Counted from the first letter of the stretch, positions 1 to 6,745 are shown. The stretch: DNA of 11,972 nt from Flavobacterium sp. (GCA_005792865.1 SXQR01000040.1:1-11972), one strand, 5' to 3'. Numbers and translations: made by a program. The notes: generated by a model from the letters alone, not told the origin.

Positions 1-681
1 AATCCGCAGCGACAGCATTTCCTGCGTGAGATCCATGCGGTATCTGCCGAGGTCTGCGCCACCGAACTCATGTCGCTCATCCTCGAATGCTCCGAGATCC
101 AACGGCTGTGGCCTGCCTACAACCGGGCTTTGAAACGGTTCGAGCACAAATTCGGGTTGTTCGATTATGAAGCCCGTAGCGGCCATCGGTACCTGGCGGT
201 TGGACAACTGCGCCGCCACCAGCCCTGCCTGCAGCCTTTCAACACCTTGTGGGAAGCGACCGATACCCTCCGGAAATTAGCTACGGAATTCGATATTGAC
301 CAAAGGTTCTGCAAATATGGCACGACGGACCTGGGTGATTTTTTCCCGCAACTCAACACGTTGCCCACGCCGTCTCCGGATCAGCACAATGAAACGGTAA
401 CGCGCGCAATCAATTCCCTGCTTGGAAACCGGCCCACATTTGCCATCATGGACCGCGGACGTTCCGCCGATGAGCGCAGTTGCATCTATATCGAGAATGG
501 CGCCATGCATTCCATGGGTTACCTGCCGGCTGACGAAGGGTTTTCACAACTGTCGCGCCTGCCCGATTTCCTGACCCGATACCGAAGCAACCAGTACATC
601 ATGCAACTGGTCAATTCCTTCGCGGCCAAAAATCCGTCCAAAGTCGTGCGCGCCCTCTCGATGGCTGCCGCCGAAGATTGA
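1..681 (+). CDS. Exonuclease/GIY-YIG-UvrC-like fusion, C-terminal part (5' end outside window)
   Basis: The frame is open from base 1, so the gene starts upstream and only about 226 C-terminal residues are visible. The first residues (FLREIHAVSAEVCATELMSL, then EIQRLWPAYNRALKRFE) match the end of a GIY-YIG/UvrC N-terminal-type nuclease domain, where UvrC has a Glu-rich helix followed by a P-x-YN motif. The remainder (RGRSADERSCIYIENG, MGYLPADEG, SNQYIMQLV) resembles the C-terminal extension of Bacteroidota proteins that fuse a DnaQ-type 3'-5' exonuclease to a GIY-YIG domain. Such proteins are usually annotated as exonuclease domain-containing protein or DNA polymerase III epsilon-like and are thought to act in DNA repair. 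The exonuclease domain itself cannot be seen here. The usual cysteine cluster after the GIY-YIG part appears reduced (only FCKYG is visible). The family assignment is from memory of homologues, not from a search. Confidence 0.8.
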   Translation, partial: NPQRQHFLREIHAVSAEVCATELMSLILECSEIQRLWPAYNRALKRFEHKFGLFDYEARSGHRYLAVGQLRRHQPCLQPFNTLWEATDTLRKLATEFDIDQRFCKYGTTDLGDFFPQLNTLPTPSPDQHNETVTRAINSLLGNRPTFAIMDRGRSADERSCIYIENGAMHSMGYLPADEGFSQLSRLPDFLTRYRSNQYIMQLVNSFAAKNPSKVVRALSMAAAED

Positions 682-736
682 AAATGTGCGTGGCACACAA
701 CTTTCCCTACGCGGATTGCGGATTCCCGATTTAGGC

Positions 737-744
737 GTAAATTA
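737..744 (+). promoter_or_regulatory. Candidate -7 element of the DUF1801 gene (TAAATTAG)
   Basis: The octamer TAAATTAG resembles the Bacteroidota -7 consensus TAnnTTTG and lies about 43 bases before the point where DUF1801 homology begins. No convincing TTTG box is visible about 19 bases upstream. It would place transcription start near 750, upstream of the conserved N-terminus and not at the later ATG. Confidence 0.3.
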
Positions 745-786
745 GGATTTCAGAATACTTTCCTTGGGGCCGATAAAAAGACAAAG

Positions 787-891
787 CTCGCCATCATCAA
801 AACGCAACCAACTTCGCTCAGCGTCAGCGATTTTCTTGGCCGTATCGAAAATGCCGACAGGCGCGCCGACGCATTCCGACTGACGGAGATA
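787..891 (+). other. Probable translated 5' part of the DUF1801 gene, lacking a canonical start
   Basis: This stretch is open in the same frame as the downstream gene and encodes SLSVSDFLGRIENADRRADA followed by FRLTEI. That is the typical N-terminal helix of DUF1801 proteins (SVxxFLxxIxDxxRRADA pattern). No ATG, GTG or TTG occurs in this frame between the exonuclease stop at 679-681 and the ATG at 892. The only possible initiators near the expected position are CTC (787) or the rare codons ATC (793, 796), preceded by an A-rich stretch. Either a non-canonical start is used, the start codon has mutated, or there is a sequence error. Confidence 0.55.
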
Positions 892-1191
892 ATGCGCAGC
901 GCCACGGGCGAAGAACCGGTCCTGTGGAGCAATTCCATTGTGGGTTTCGGGAACAAACGATACAAAAGTGAACGTACGGGCCGCGAAGTCGACTGGCTGC
1001 TGATAGGTTTTGCGCCCCGCAAATCAAACTTCTCGCTCCACCTGGCCATCGATATCAACAAGCATCACAGCCTGCTTGCAGCTTTGGGCAAACACAGGAC
1101 GGGCGTCGGATGCCTCTATATCGACAGGTTGGCAGACGTGGAACTGTCCGTATTGCAGGATATTATCGGCGAAAGCCTCAAAAATAAATAG
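892..1191 (+). CDS. DUF1801 domain protein (conserved region extends upstream of this ATG)
   Basis: From the first in-frame ATG the protein is 99 residues. It carries the DUF1801 (YdhG-like) core: a TGEEPVLWSNSIVGFG motif, then KRYKSERTGREVDWLLIGFA, PRKSNFSLHLAI, and a C-terminal GVGCLYIDRLADVELSVLQDII helix. DUF1801 proteins are small soluble proteins with an SH3-like/YdhG fold and no settled biochemical role. Family members usually have about 30 more residues before this point, and those residues are encoded at 787-891 without a recognised start codon. The stop codon is one base before the ATG of the AlkD-like gene, so the two are probably co-transcribed and translationally coupled. The domain call is confident; the true start is not. 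Confidence 0.75.
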   Translation: MRSATGEEPVLWSNSIVGFGNKRYKSERTGREVDWLLIGFAPRKSNFSLHLAIDINKHHSLLAALGKHRTGVGCLYIDRLADVELSVLQDIIGESLKNK

Positions 1192-1192
1192 G

Positions 1193-1864
1193 ATGACAAT
1201 CCCCGAAATATTATCAAAACTGGAATCGATGCACAACGCCAAGACCGCCACGCACAATCACAAATACGGGGCGACCCGGACATTTGGCGTCAAGTTGGGC
1301 GATATCCGCGCATTGGCCAAACAGTTGGACATTGACCGAAAAATGGCACTTGCACTTTGGGAAACGGGTATTGCGGATGCACAACGTTTGGCCTGCCTGA
1401 TGGATGATCCGCATTCCCTTTCGGCCGATGAGCTCGAGCGGATGCTGCCCTTGACGCATTTCAGCCAGGTAGCCGATTGGTTCAACTCATACCTGCTGAA
1501 GGACCGGCCGGACCGGGAGTCGCTGCGCGAAAGATGGATGGCCTCAAGTAACAAGTGGGTGCTTCGGTCAGGGTGGAACCTCACGGCGAGCCGGATTGCC
1601 AGGAAAGATGCCGGGATCGATGCGGGTTTGATGTTGGACAAAATCGAATCCGAAATGCCCATTGCGCCGCCCGAAGTTCAATGGACCATGAATTTCGCGC
1701 TTGCCTACATCGGCATCCATTATGTCGAATTAAGGCACCGCGCCATCGAGATTGGCGAAAAACTGGGCGTGTACCGCGATTACCCCGTTTCAAAAGGCTG
1801 CACCTCGCCTTTCGCCCCCATTTGGATCGCTGAAATGGCCGCCCGGCAAAACAAGAGCAAATGA
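1193..1864 (+). CDS. AlkD-like DNA alkylation repair protein (HEAT-repeat)
   Basis: A 223-residue helical protein of the DNA alkylation repair family (PF08713). Characterised members such as Bacillus AlkD are HEAT-like-repeat glycosylases that remove bulky or cationic 3- and 7-alkylpurines. Visible family signatures are KYGATRTFGVKLGDIRALAK near the N-terminus, a Phe-Ser-Gln-Val-Ala-Asp-Trp stretch at residues 90-96, NKWVLRSGWNLTASRIARK at about 120-138, and the C-terminal YRDYPVSKGCTSPFAPIWI. Asp95 appears to sit where AlkD has its catalytic Asp113, but the residue four positions earlier is Ser instead of Trp, so glycosylase activity should not be assumed. The ATG at 1193 is chosen because it directly follows the DUF1801 stop; upstream in-frame sequence is antifamily and overlaps DUF1801. 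Its stop overlaps the next start (ATGA). Confidence 0.8.
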   Translation: MTIPEILSKLESMHNAKTATHNHKYGATRTFGVKLGDIRALAKQLDIDRKMALALWETGIADAQRLACLMDDPHSLSADELERMLPLTHFSQVADWFNSYLLKDRPDRESLRERWMASSNKWVLRSGWNLTASRIARKDAGIDAGLMLDKIESEMPIAPPEVQWTMNFALAYIGIHYVELRHRAIEIGEKLGVYRDYPVSKGCTSPFAPIWIAEMAARQNKSK

Positions 1865-2496
1865 AACAACACATCAAACGTGGCCTGCGCGTTTCCCGGT
1901 ACGTGATCTACAAGGAAACGCTGGTGGATTACCGGGAACACTTCTGGTCTTTCCTTGGCGCTTTCGCGGGTATCGGACTCATCGCCTTCTTCCAAAGCCA
2001 TGTCCTGACCGAAACCGAAAACATTTTTTTGATCGGTTCCTTTGGCGCCTCGAGCGTACTGGTCTTTGGCGCCATCCAGAGCCCGCTTGCCCAACCGCGC
2101 AACCTTATCGGCGGGCATGTGATTTCGGCCATGGTGGGGGTTCTCGCCTACAGGTTCCTTCCCGATATCATCTGGATCACCGCGCCGGTGAGCGTTGCGG
2201 CTTCGATCGTCCTGATGCAGGTCACCAAGACCCTCCATCCTCCCGGAGGCGCCACTGCGCTGATCGCGGTCATCGGCTCGCCAAAGATCCATGAACTCGG
2301 CTATTGGTATGTGATTTCACCCGTGCTGGTCGGAGCCGTCATTTTATTGACCACCGCCCTGATATTCAATAACATGACGCCGTCTCGCCGCTATCCCACA
2401 AACCGCAGGTTCACTTACTTGCTGCGCAAAAGGCTATTGCTGCGGCCGCGGGGAAATAAAATGGCGAATGCTAAAAAAAATGTACAGGATGCTTGA
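1861..2496 (+). CDS. HPP family integral membrane protein
   Basis: A 211-residue membrane protein. It has the family-defining His-Pro-Pro at residues 126-128 in the context TLHPPGGATALIAVIG, and a conserved GSFGASSVLVFGA segment followed by SPLAQPRNLIGGH. About four to five hydrophobic segments are visible (around residues 30-45, 55-72, 86-103, 107-121 and 147-170), with a basic tail rich in Arg and Lys. HPP proteins (PF04982) are inner-membrane proteins; some plastid and cyanobacterial members have been linked to nitrite transport, but function here is unknown. The ATG overlaps the stop of the AlkD-like gene (ATGA), which indicates translational coupling. The 3' end overlaps the start of the TRIC-like gene by 29 bases. 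Confidence 0.88.
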   Translation: MKQHIKRGLRVSRYVIYKETLVDYREHFWSFLGAFAGIGLIAFFQSHVLTETENIFLIGSFGASSVLVFGAIQSPLAQPRNLIGGHVISAMVGVLAYRFLPDIIWITAPVSVAASIVLMQVTKTLHPPGGATALIAVIGSPKIHELGYWYVISPVLVGAVILLTTALIFNNMTPSRRYPTNRRFTYLLRKRLLLRPRGNKMANAKKNVQDA

Positions 2497-3124
2497 TGCG
2501 ACGATTGAACCCCAATTCACCATGATTCTTGGCCTCTTGGGCACCTTCGCTTTTGCGATGAGCGGTATCAGGCTCGCGGCCGGCAAGGATATCGACTGGT
2601 TTGGCGCTTATATCATTGGGTTGGCGACAGCCATCGGCGGGGGAACCGCACGCGATCTCCTGCTCGATGTCACGCCCTTCTGGATGCTGGATCCCAATTA
2701 CCTGATCACGACGGGAATCGCGTTGTTGGCGGCCCTCGTTTTCAAACAGCGGGTATTCAGGCTCGGGGAGCCGCTTTTTATGTTCGATGCGTTGGGACTC
2801 GGGCTGTTTACCGTGGTGGGGATCACCAAAAGCATTGCGGCGGGATTGCCGTTTTGGGTGTGCATCGCCATGGGTACGATCACCGGCTCTGTGGGCGGGG
2901 TGATCCGCGACGTTTTGATCAATGAAGTTCCCCTGTTGTTCAGGAAAGACATATACGCACTGGCCTGTGTGGCCGGCGGCATCATGTATTTTGCATGCAA
3001 GTACATGGGTTTGCCGGACGGACTGACCGAATTGTTGGCGGCAGTCACGGTGATCGCAATCCGCCTGCTTGCCGTGCGTTTCCACATCCACCTTCCCGTG
3101 ATCGCACCCGTCACAAAAAAATGA
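2468..3124 (+). CDS. TRIC/UPF0126 family cation channel-like membrane protein
   Basis: A 218-residue protein with the internal duplication of the UPF0126/TRIC family (PF03458): GGGTARD at residues 57-63 and GGVIRDVL at 143-150, each following three-helix hydrophobic blocks. About seven membrane segments are apparent. Prokaryotic TRIC proteins form trimeric K+/Na+ channels; the Pfam name glycine transporter reflects reports on other members, so the substrate is uncertain. Three in-frame starts lie close together (2468, 2480, 2489). The first overlaps the HPP gene by 29 bases and the last by 8, and I cannot choose firmly. The gene ends at a run of A's shortly before the next small gene. Confidence 0.88.
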   Translation: MLKKMYRMLDATIEPQFTMILGLLGTFAFAMSGIRLAAGKDIDWFGAYIIGLATAIGGGTARDLLLDVTPFWMLDPNYLITTGIALLAALVFKQRVFRLGEPLFMFDALGLGLFTVVGITKSIAAGLPFWVCIAMGTITGSVGGVIRDVLINEVPLLFRKDIYALACVAGGIMYFACKYMGLPDGLTELLAAVTVIAIRLLAVRFHIHLPVIAPVTKK

Positions 3125-3143
3125 CATTGCCCAAAAATTGTCG

Positions 3144-3151
3144 TAAATTGG
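3144..3151 (+). promoter_or_regulatory. Candidate -7 element (TAAATTGG) before the 69-residue protein gene
   Basis: TAAATTGG fits TAnnTTTG with one mismatch and lies 18 bases before the chosen ATG at 3169, just after the end of the TRIC-like gene. No good -33 TTTG is seen at the right spacing. This is weak support for an independent promoter here. Confidence 0.25.
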
Positions 3152-3168
3152 AATCTAAATTACATCGT

Positions 3169-3378
3169 ATGGAAGCACTTATCAAAATGGTGGCCGACAA
3201 GACCGGCATCTCACACGACCAGGCGGCGATGGCCGTATCGACAGTTGTCGGTTTTCTTAAGGACAAATTGCCGGCGGGATTGGGGGAAAACCTGGATTCT
3301 TTCGTCAACGACAAGGACGGTCACGGCGGCGGATTTGGGGATATTGCCGGAAAATTCGGCGACATATTCAAAAAATGA
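3169..3378 (+). CDS. Small helical protein with Gly-rich tail, DUF2267-like
   Basis: A 69-residue protein, MEALIKMVADKTGISHDQAA followed by MAVSTVVGFLKDKLPAGL, then a Gly/Asp/His-rich stretch and GDIAGKFGDIFKK. The N-terminal two-helix pattern (LIKMVADKTGIS...A..AV.TVV.FLK.KLP) recalls the repeats of small DUF2267-type proteins, but the match is from pattern memory only. No signal peptide or membrane segment is present. The frame is also open back to 3121 (ATG) and further upstream. The start at 3169 is preferred because it begins the helical domain and leaves the 3144-3151 promoter-like motif upstream of the gene. The DUF4256 gene starts three bases after its stop, so the two are probably co-transcribed. 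Function unknown. Confidence 0.7.
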   Translation: MEALIKMVADKTGISHDQAAMAVSTVVGFLKDKLPAGLGENLDSFVNDKDGHGGGFGDIAGKFGDIFKK

Positions 3379-3381
3379 TGC

Positions 3382-3921
3382 ATGGAACCGGTTTTTAATG
3401 ACCTTTTGGATATTCTCAGGCGGCGCTTTGACCAAAATATGCATCGGCACAAATCTGTTTCGTGGTCGGAGGTCGAAAACAGGCTACAGACCGCTCCGGG
3501 CAAATTGAAATCCTTGGCCGCAATGGAGGAAACCGGCGGCGAACCTGACGCGATCGGAATTTCGGACAACGGGGAAGCAATTTTTTGCGACTGTTCGCCC
3601 GAAAGCCCCGCGGGACGGCGGAGCCTTTGTTACGATGCCGACGCCCTCGAAGCCAGAAAGGAAAACAAACCTTCCGGAAGCGCGATGGACGTCGCCGCAA
3701 AGATGGGCGTCTCCCTGCTGACCGAAACGCAATACATCCAACTTCAGGACCTTGGGCCTTTTGACAGGAAAACCTCGTCCTGGCTCCTGACCCCGAAGAA
3801 GACGAGAAACTTGGGCGGCGCGCTTTTTGGTGACTACCGCTATGGACGAACTTTCATTTATCACAACGGGGTACAATCGTATTACGCTGCGCGCGGATTT
3901 CGTGCGATCCTCTTAATCTAA
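3382..3921 (+). CDS. DUF4256 domain protein
   Basis: A 179-residue soluble protein matching the full length of DUF4256 (PF14066). Visible signatures are an N-terminal LLDILRRRFDQNMHRH helix; the GGEPDAIGISDNGEAIFCDC block; SPAGRRSLCYDADALEARKE; the segment MDVAAKMGVSLLTETQYIQL; SSWLLTP near residue 132; and the C-terminal YHNGVQSYYAARGFRAILLI. Members are widespread, cytoplasmic and of unknown function. The family's length and end motif are intact, so the gene looks functional. It begins three bases after the preceding small gene and ends four bases before the next one, consistent with one transcript. Confidence 0.85.
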   Translation: MEPVFNDLLDILRRRFDQNMHRHKSVSWSEVENRLQTAPGKLKSLAAMEETGGEPDAIGISDNGEAIFCDCSPESPAGRRSLCYDADALEARKENKPSGSAMDVAAKMGVSLLTETQYIQLQDLGPFDRKTSSWLLTPKKTRNLGGALFGDYRYGRTFIYHNGVQSYYAARGFRAILLI

Positions 3922-3925
3922 ACTT

Positions 3926-4366
3926 ATGAAACATAAAATCAGCCTGTTGATCGCCGCAGTCGTGTTTGCCCTGCCGGCAACCGCCCAGGAAAATGCCGCC
4001 GTGCACAAGGCGGTGACGGACTTCTTTGAGATTTTTTCCACACGGGAAGTTTCGAAGCTCGCCGATGTGACAACCGACGACATCCTTATTGTCGAGGATG
4101 GCGAATTATGGAACCGCGATTCCATCGCCAAATTCCTGACCAAACCCGCACCGGCAGATTTTAAAAGGGAAAACACAATGAAGTTCCTAGATACCAACAT
4201 CAAGGGGCAGACCGCCTGGACAACCTATGAAAATACTGCCCGCATCCTGGCCAACCAACGCAAATTCATCGTCGTGTGGTATGAGACAGCGGTTCTGATC
4301 AATGACAAGAACCGTTGGAAGATCAGAACGTTGCATTCCACTACAAAGGAAAACCGCCGTCAATAG
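3926..4366 (+). CDS. Secreted SnoaL/NTF2-like protein
   Basis: A 146-residue protein. The signal peptide (MKHKISLLIAAVVFALPATA, then QE) has a likely cleavage around residues 20-21. The mature part resembles SnoaL-like/DUF4440 domains of the NTF2 fold: an opening helix (AVHKAVTDFFEIFSTREVSK), then VTTDDILIVEDGELWNRDSI, a repeated beta pattern (WTTYENTARI, FIVVWYETAVLI) and a closing NRWKIRTLHST strand. Domains of this fold are small cone-shaped pockets used as enzymes or binding modules; nothing here identifies a ligand. It is likely periplasmic. It starts four bases after the DUF4256 stop, and the SRAP gene begins six bases after its own stop. Confidence 0.75.
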   Translation: MKHKISLLIAAVVFALPATAQENAAVHKAVTDFFEIFSTREVSKLADVTTDDILIVEDGELWNRDSIAKFLTKPAPADFKRENTMKFLDTNIKGQTAWTTYENTARILANQRKFIVVWYETAVLINDKNRWKIRTLHSTTKENRRQ

Positions 4367-4372
4367 TTCATC

Positions 4373-4996
4373 ATGTGCTACAGGGTAGAAATGAAGATGG
4401 ACATCCGCAAGATCGGGAAGCAATTCAAGGCGGCCGCCGATCATCCGGACAGTATTGTTTTCGATTCCGAGATCAACGGTTTTGCGTATCCGGTACTTCC
4501 CGTCATCACGGCCGATGCGCCTTCAAAAATCGAACTTTCGTACGAATGGGGCCTGATCCCTTCGTGGTGCAGGGACGAGGCGATCCGGAAAAATACCCTC
4601 AATGCGCGCATCGAGTCATTATCTGAAAAGCCAGCCTTCAAGGGCGTGATCGCCAACCGGTGCCTCGTGCTTGCCACGGGGTATTTTGAATGGCGATGGC
4701 TGGACGAAAAGGGAAAGTCCAAACAAAAATTCGGAATCCATCACGCAAGCGCCGAGGCCTTCGCCTTCGCGGGACTTTACTCGTTTTGGCGCGATCCCCA
4801 GCGCAGGCAGCGAAACACCTTCACGATCTGCACCACCCGGGCCAATGAGCAGATGCAGTATGTGCACAACACCAAGCAGCGCATGCCCGTCATGCTGAAT
4901 CCCGGTGACGAACAGGCCTGGCTGGACCCAACCAACGACGTGCAGGCCTTTTCATTTCCCCGGTACACCCCTGACCTGGTGGCGTTCCCGAATTGA
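4373..4996 (+). CDS. SRAP-domain (YedK/HMCES-like) abasic-site crosslinking protein
   Basis: A 207-residue SOS response-associated peptidase (SRAP, PF02586) protein. The start places Cys at residue 2 (MCYRV); once Met1 is removed this is the nucleophile that forms a thiazolidine crosslink with abasic sites in single-stranded DNA. The other catalytic elements are visible: Asn77 in NTLNARIES, Glu106 in TGYFEWRW, and His165 in YVHNTKQRMPVML. The WGLIPSWC block at residues 59-66 is also typical. Known members (E. coli YedK, human HMCES) shield abasic sites at stalled forks and self-release through Glu and His. The essential N-terminal Cys fixes the start at 4373. The position within a gene run that also holds an AlkD-like protein suggests DNA-damage tolerance, but there is no visible SOS box. 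Confidence 0.93.
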   Translation: MCYRVEMKMDIRKIGKQFKAAADHPDSIVFDSEINGFAYPVLPVITADAPSKIELSYEWGLIPSWCRDEAIRKNTLNARIESLSEKPAFKGVIANRCLVLATGYFEWRWLDEKGKSKQKFGIHHASAEAFAFAGLYSFWRDPQRRQRNTFTICTTRANEQMQYVHNTKQRMPVMLNPGDEQAWLDPTNDVQAFSFPRYTPDLVAFPN

Positions 4997-5005
4997 TAAT
5001 TTTGT

Positions 5006-5013
5006 TAACTTGG
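5006..5013 (+). promoter_or_regulatory. Candidate -7 element (TAACTTGG) for the membrane protein gene
   Basis: TAACTTGG fits TAnnTTTG with one mismatch and ends ten bases before the ATG at 5024, giving a very short leader. No clear TTTG lies about 19 bases upstream. It sits just after the SRAP stop codon. Confidence 0.3.
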
Positions 5014-5023
5014 GCAAAAAAAC

Positions 5024-5446
5024 ATGAGCCCACTCATACGGAATATATTAGCGGTTGTCGCAGGAATCGTGCTGGGAAGCATGGTCAACATGGGAATCCT
5101 CCAGGTGGGGAATTCGGTCATCCTACCGCCCGCCGGGGTTGACTCCACCACGCCCGAAGGACTTCGCAACGGCATGCAGCTTTTTGAACCGCAGCACTTC
5201 ATTTTTCCTTTCCTTGCGCATGCGCTGGGAACATTGGCTGGTGCATTTGCCGCCGCCATGATCGCAGCGTCCAACCGGATGAAAATTGCGCTGGGCATCG
5301 GGATTTTCTTTCTTCTGGGTGGGATCGCGACCATCGTGATGCTTCCGTCGCCAATTTGGTTCACAATGCTGGACCTGCTTCTGTCCTATATGCCGATGGC
5401 CATTATCGGCGGTCGCGCAGCCATCTCGCGAAAGCGCAACATCTGA
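5024..5446 (+). CDS. Small integral membrane protein, unknown function
   Basis: A 140-residue protein with four predicted hydrophobic segments (about residues 6-26, 63-83, 87-108 and 112-130), ending in the basic tail ISRKRNI. Between the first two helices lies a polar loop (ILPPAGVDSTTPEGLRNGMQ, then LFEPQHFIFPFLAH) that recurs in small Bacteroidota membrane proteins I recall but cannot name. The glycine-rich first helix (NILAVVAGIVLGSMVNMGIL) and the ALGTLAGAFAAAMIA helix suggest tight helix packing. No catalytic motif is seen. It has its own putative promoter-like motif upstream. Function is unknown. Confidence 0.75.
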   Translation: MSPLIRNILAVVAGIVLGSMVNMGILQVGNSVILPPAGVDSTTPEGLRNGMQLFEPQHFIFPFLAHALGTLAGAFAAAMIAASNRMKIALGIGIFFLLGGIATIVMLPSPIWFTMLDLLLSYMPMAIIGGRAAISRKRNI

Positions 5447-5476
5447 CATTTTTTTTGTTGTTATAAAATATTAAGG

Positions 5477-5484
5477 TAAATTGG
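5477..5484 (+). promoter_or_regulatory. Candidate -7 element (TAAATTGG) for the secreted protein/lipoprotein pair
   Basis: TAAATTGG lies 27 bases before the ATG at 5512 in an AT-rich 65-base gap. It matches TAnnTTTG apart from one position and is identical to the motif at 3144-3151. The upstream T-rich tract at 5449-5462 offers only a loose -33 match. Confidence 0.3.
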
Positions 5485-5511
5485 TACGTTCAAGTGGGAA
5501 TCCTGCAAGAT

Positions 5512-5949
5512 ATGAGATACCTTATTTTACTGCTACTGTTTGGTCCGTGGGCAATGGCCCAGGTAAAGGGTTCCCATGAACTCCTTCAGAGCAAGGATTT
5601 CAAACTTACCGACGGTCGGATGATCGCCTCCGACGTGGGTTGCGTGATTCCGGGTGAAACATCGGGAGATCCGATCCAGATCAGCATCGTTTGCATGCAG
5701 GCCGCCTTTCGGGATACGGGGCTTGGAAGGATCAACGACATGATCCTGTACGCCGATGGCAAAGTGCGCAAGGCAGTGAGCGGAAGTTACAAACCGTCCG
5801 AATTCAGGATGGCCTACAACCCATCGACGCGTTTGTGGAGCCTGACGAGCCTTTTCAGTACCGAGCAGAGCGGCATCGTGACCAAAAGCCTGATGGCGCT
5901 GGACTTTGATGCATCGGGTAATTTCCTCGAGATGAAACGCGTATTCTGA
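5512..5949 (+). CDS. Secreted protein, unknown function
   Basis: A 145-residue protein. The ATG at 5512 is preferred over an upstream in-frame GTG (5494) because it gives a clean signal peptide, MRYLILLLLFGPWAMAQ, ending in Ala-Gln as in other secreted proteins here. The mature protein has two cysteines (in DVGCVIPGE and IVCMQA) that could form a disulfide, and alternating hydrophobic residues suggesting a beta-rich fold. I recognise no domain. The following lipoprotein gene starts at the last base of its stop codon (TGATG), so the two are translationally coupled and probably work together in the periplasm or at the outer membrane. Confidence 0.7.
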   Translation: MRYLILLLLFGPWAMAQVKGSHELLQSKDFKLTDGRMIASDVGCVIPGETSGDPIQISIVCMQAAFRDTGLGRINDMILYADGKVRKAVSGSYKPSEFRMAYNPSTRLWSLTSLFSTEQSGIVTKSLMALDFDASGNFLEMKRVF

Positions 5950-6344
5950 TGAAAGCCACATTATTTTACAGGTATTTCCTGGCCATAATGATGTTGTGCC
6001 TTCTGGCCTGTCGCGAAGAAAAACAGGAAGAAAAAGCATCGGAACCTGCTCTTGACGAGGCGCAGATTCCTTTCGACAAAGCAAAATGGCTGATGACCGA
6101 CGGCGCCGATTATCTTTATCGGGACAAGATGGTGGAAGACCTGTTCAGGGACGACAAACTCAAAGGCCTCACCAAGGAGCAGATTGTCGAAAAGCTTGGC
6201 GAGCCCACCCGCACTGACAAGAATTACATTTTTTACAGGCTGTCACAAACGCGTATCCAATTCCTTCCCATCAAGACCAAAACGCTGGTGATCAGGCTTT
6301 CGCCGAAAGGTCTGTCGGAGGCGGTCCTGATACACGGTGGATAA
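5949..6344 (+). CDS. Lipoprotein with possible BamE/SmpA-like fold
   Basis: A 131-residue protein with a lipoprotein signal: hydrophobic MMLCLLAC with the lipobox Leu-Leu-Ala-Cys at residues 18-21, followed by a charged EEKQEEK linker. The mature segment DDKLKGLTKEQIVEKLGEPT, then YIFYRLSQ, follows the pattern of SmpA/OmlA (BamE-like) domains, in which a GMTxxQVxxxLGxP helix precedes beta strands. That similarity is short, so I offer it as a fold guess only. Export to the periplasmic face of a membrane is well supported. It overlaps the stop of the preceding gene by one base. Confidence 0.7.
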   Translation: MKATLFYRYFLAIMMLCLLACREEKQEEKASEPALDEAQIPFDKAKWLMTDGADYLYRDKMVEDLFRDDKLKGLTKEQIVEKLGEPTRTDKNYIFYRLSQTRIQFLPIKTKTLVIRLSPKGLSEAVLIHGG

Positions 6345-6361
6345 ATCGCAAGGTTGCATAA

Positions 6362-6745
6362 ATGCTTAAATATCTGCTGCTCTGGTTTCCGATGCTGCTG
6401 CTGGCCATCCTTAACGGTGCCTTTCGGGAGCGTGCGATCGTACCGAGGACTTCACCAGGCGTCGCCCACCGCATTTCGACCCTCACGCTGCTCCTGCTCT
6501 TTGCCGCTTATTTTTACGTCCTTGTCCGTACAGTACCTCCCGGGTCGGGAAAACAGGCGCTGCAGGCCGGACTGATGTGGCTTTTGCTGACCTTGGCATT
6601 TGAATTCGGGTTTGGCCGTTATCGCGGTCTTTCCTATGAACAAATGCTCTCGGAATACAATATTTTGGCGGGAAAATGGTGGGTCCTTGTACCGATTTTT
6701 GTCACGGTTGGGTTCTGGGCGATGAATAACCTGCTTTACGGATGA
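6362..6745 (+). CDS. Four-helix integral membrane protein, unknown function
   Basis: A 127-residue hydrophobic protein with four likely transmembrane segments (about residues 3-19, 38-57, 66-82 and 105-124). A conserved-looking Asn-Gly-Ala-Phe-Arg-Glu follows the first helix (LLLAILNGAFRE). The loop FGFGRYRGLSYEQMLSEYNI contains aromatic and charged residues of the kind seen in small uncharacterised membrane proteins that carry an NGALRE motif; I do not know their function. The gene follows the lipoprotein by 17 bases. Its last ten bases overlap the end of the convergent minus-strand gene. Confidence 0.75.
   Translation: MLKYLLLWFPMLLLAILNGAFRERAIVPRTSPGVAHRISTLTLLLLFAAYFYVLVRTVPPGSGKQALQAGLMWLLLTLAFEFGFGRYRGLSYEQMLSEYNILAGKWWVLVPIFVTVGFWAMNNLLYG

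Noticed and set aside
679..1191. Readthrough fusion of the exonuclease and DUF1801 genes across one TGA
   Set aside because: The exonuclease ends with its normal C-terminus, and the linker sequence is not protein-like; the shared frame is probably chance plus an unusual start.
2471..3127. Minus-strand open frame of the same length as the TRIC-like gene
   Set aside because: It is antisense to a clear family match, and its translation is Gln/His/Arg-rich with no domain or signal, as expected from the reverse of a membrane protein gene.
5420..5460. Terminator after the membrane protein gene at 5024
   Set aside because: There is a T-run, but the only nearby stem is a 3-bp GAAA-loop hairpin inside the coding sequence, too weak to call.
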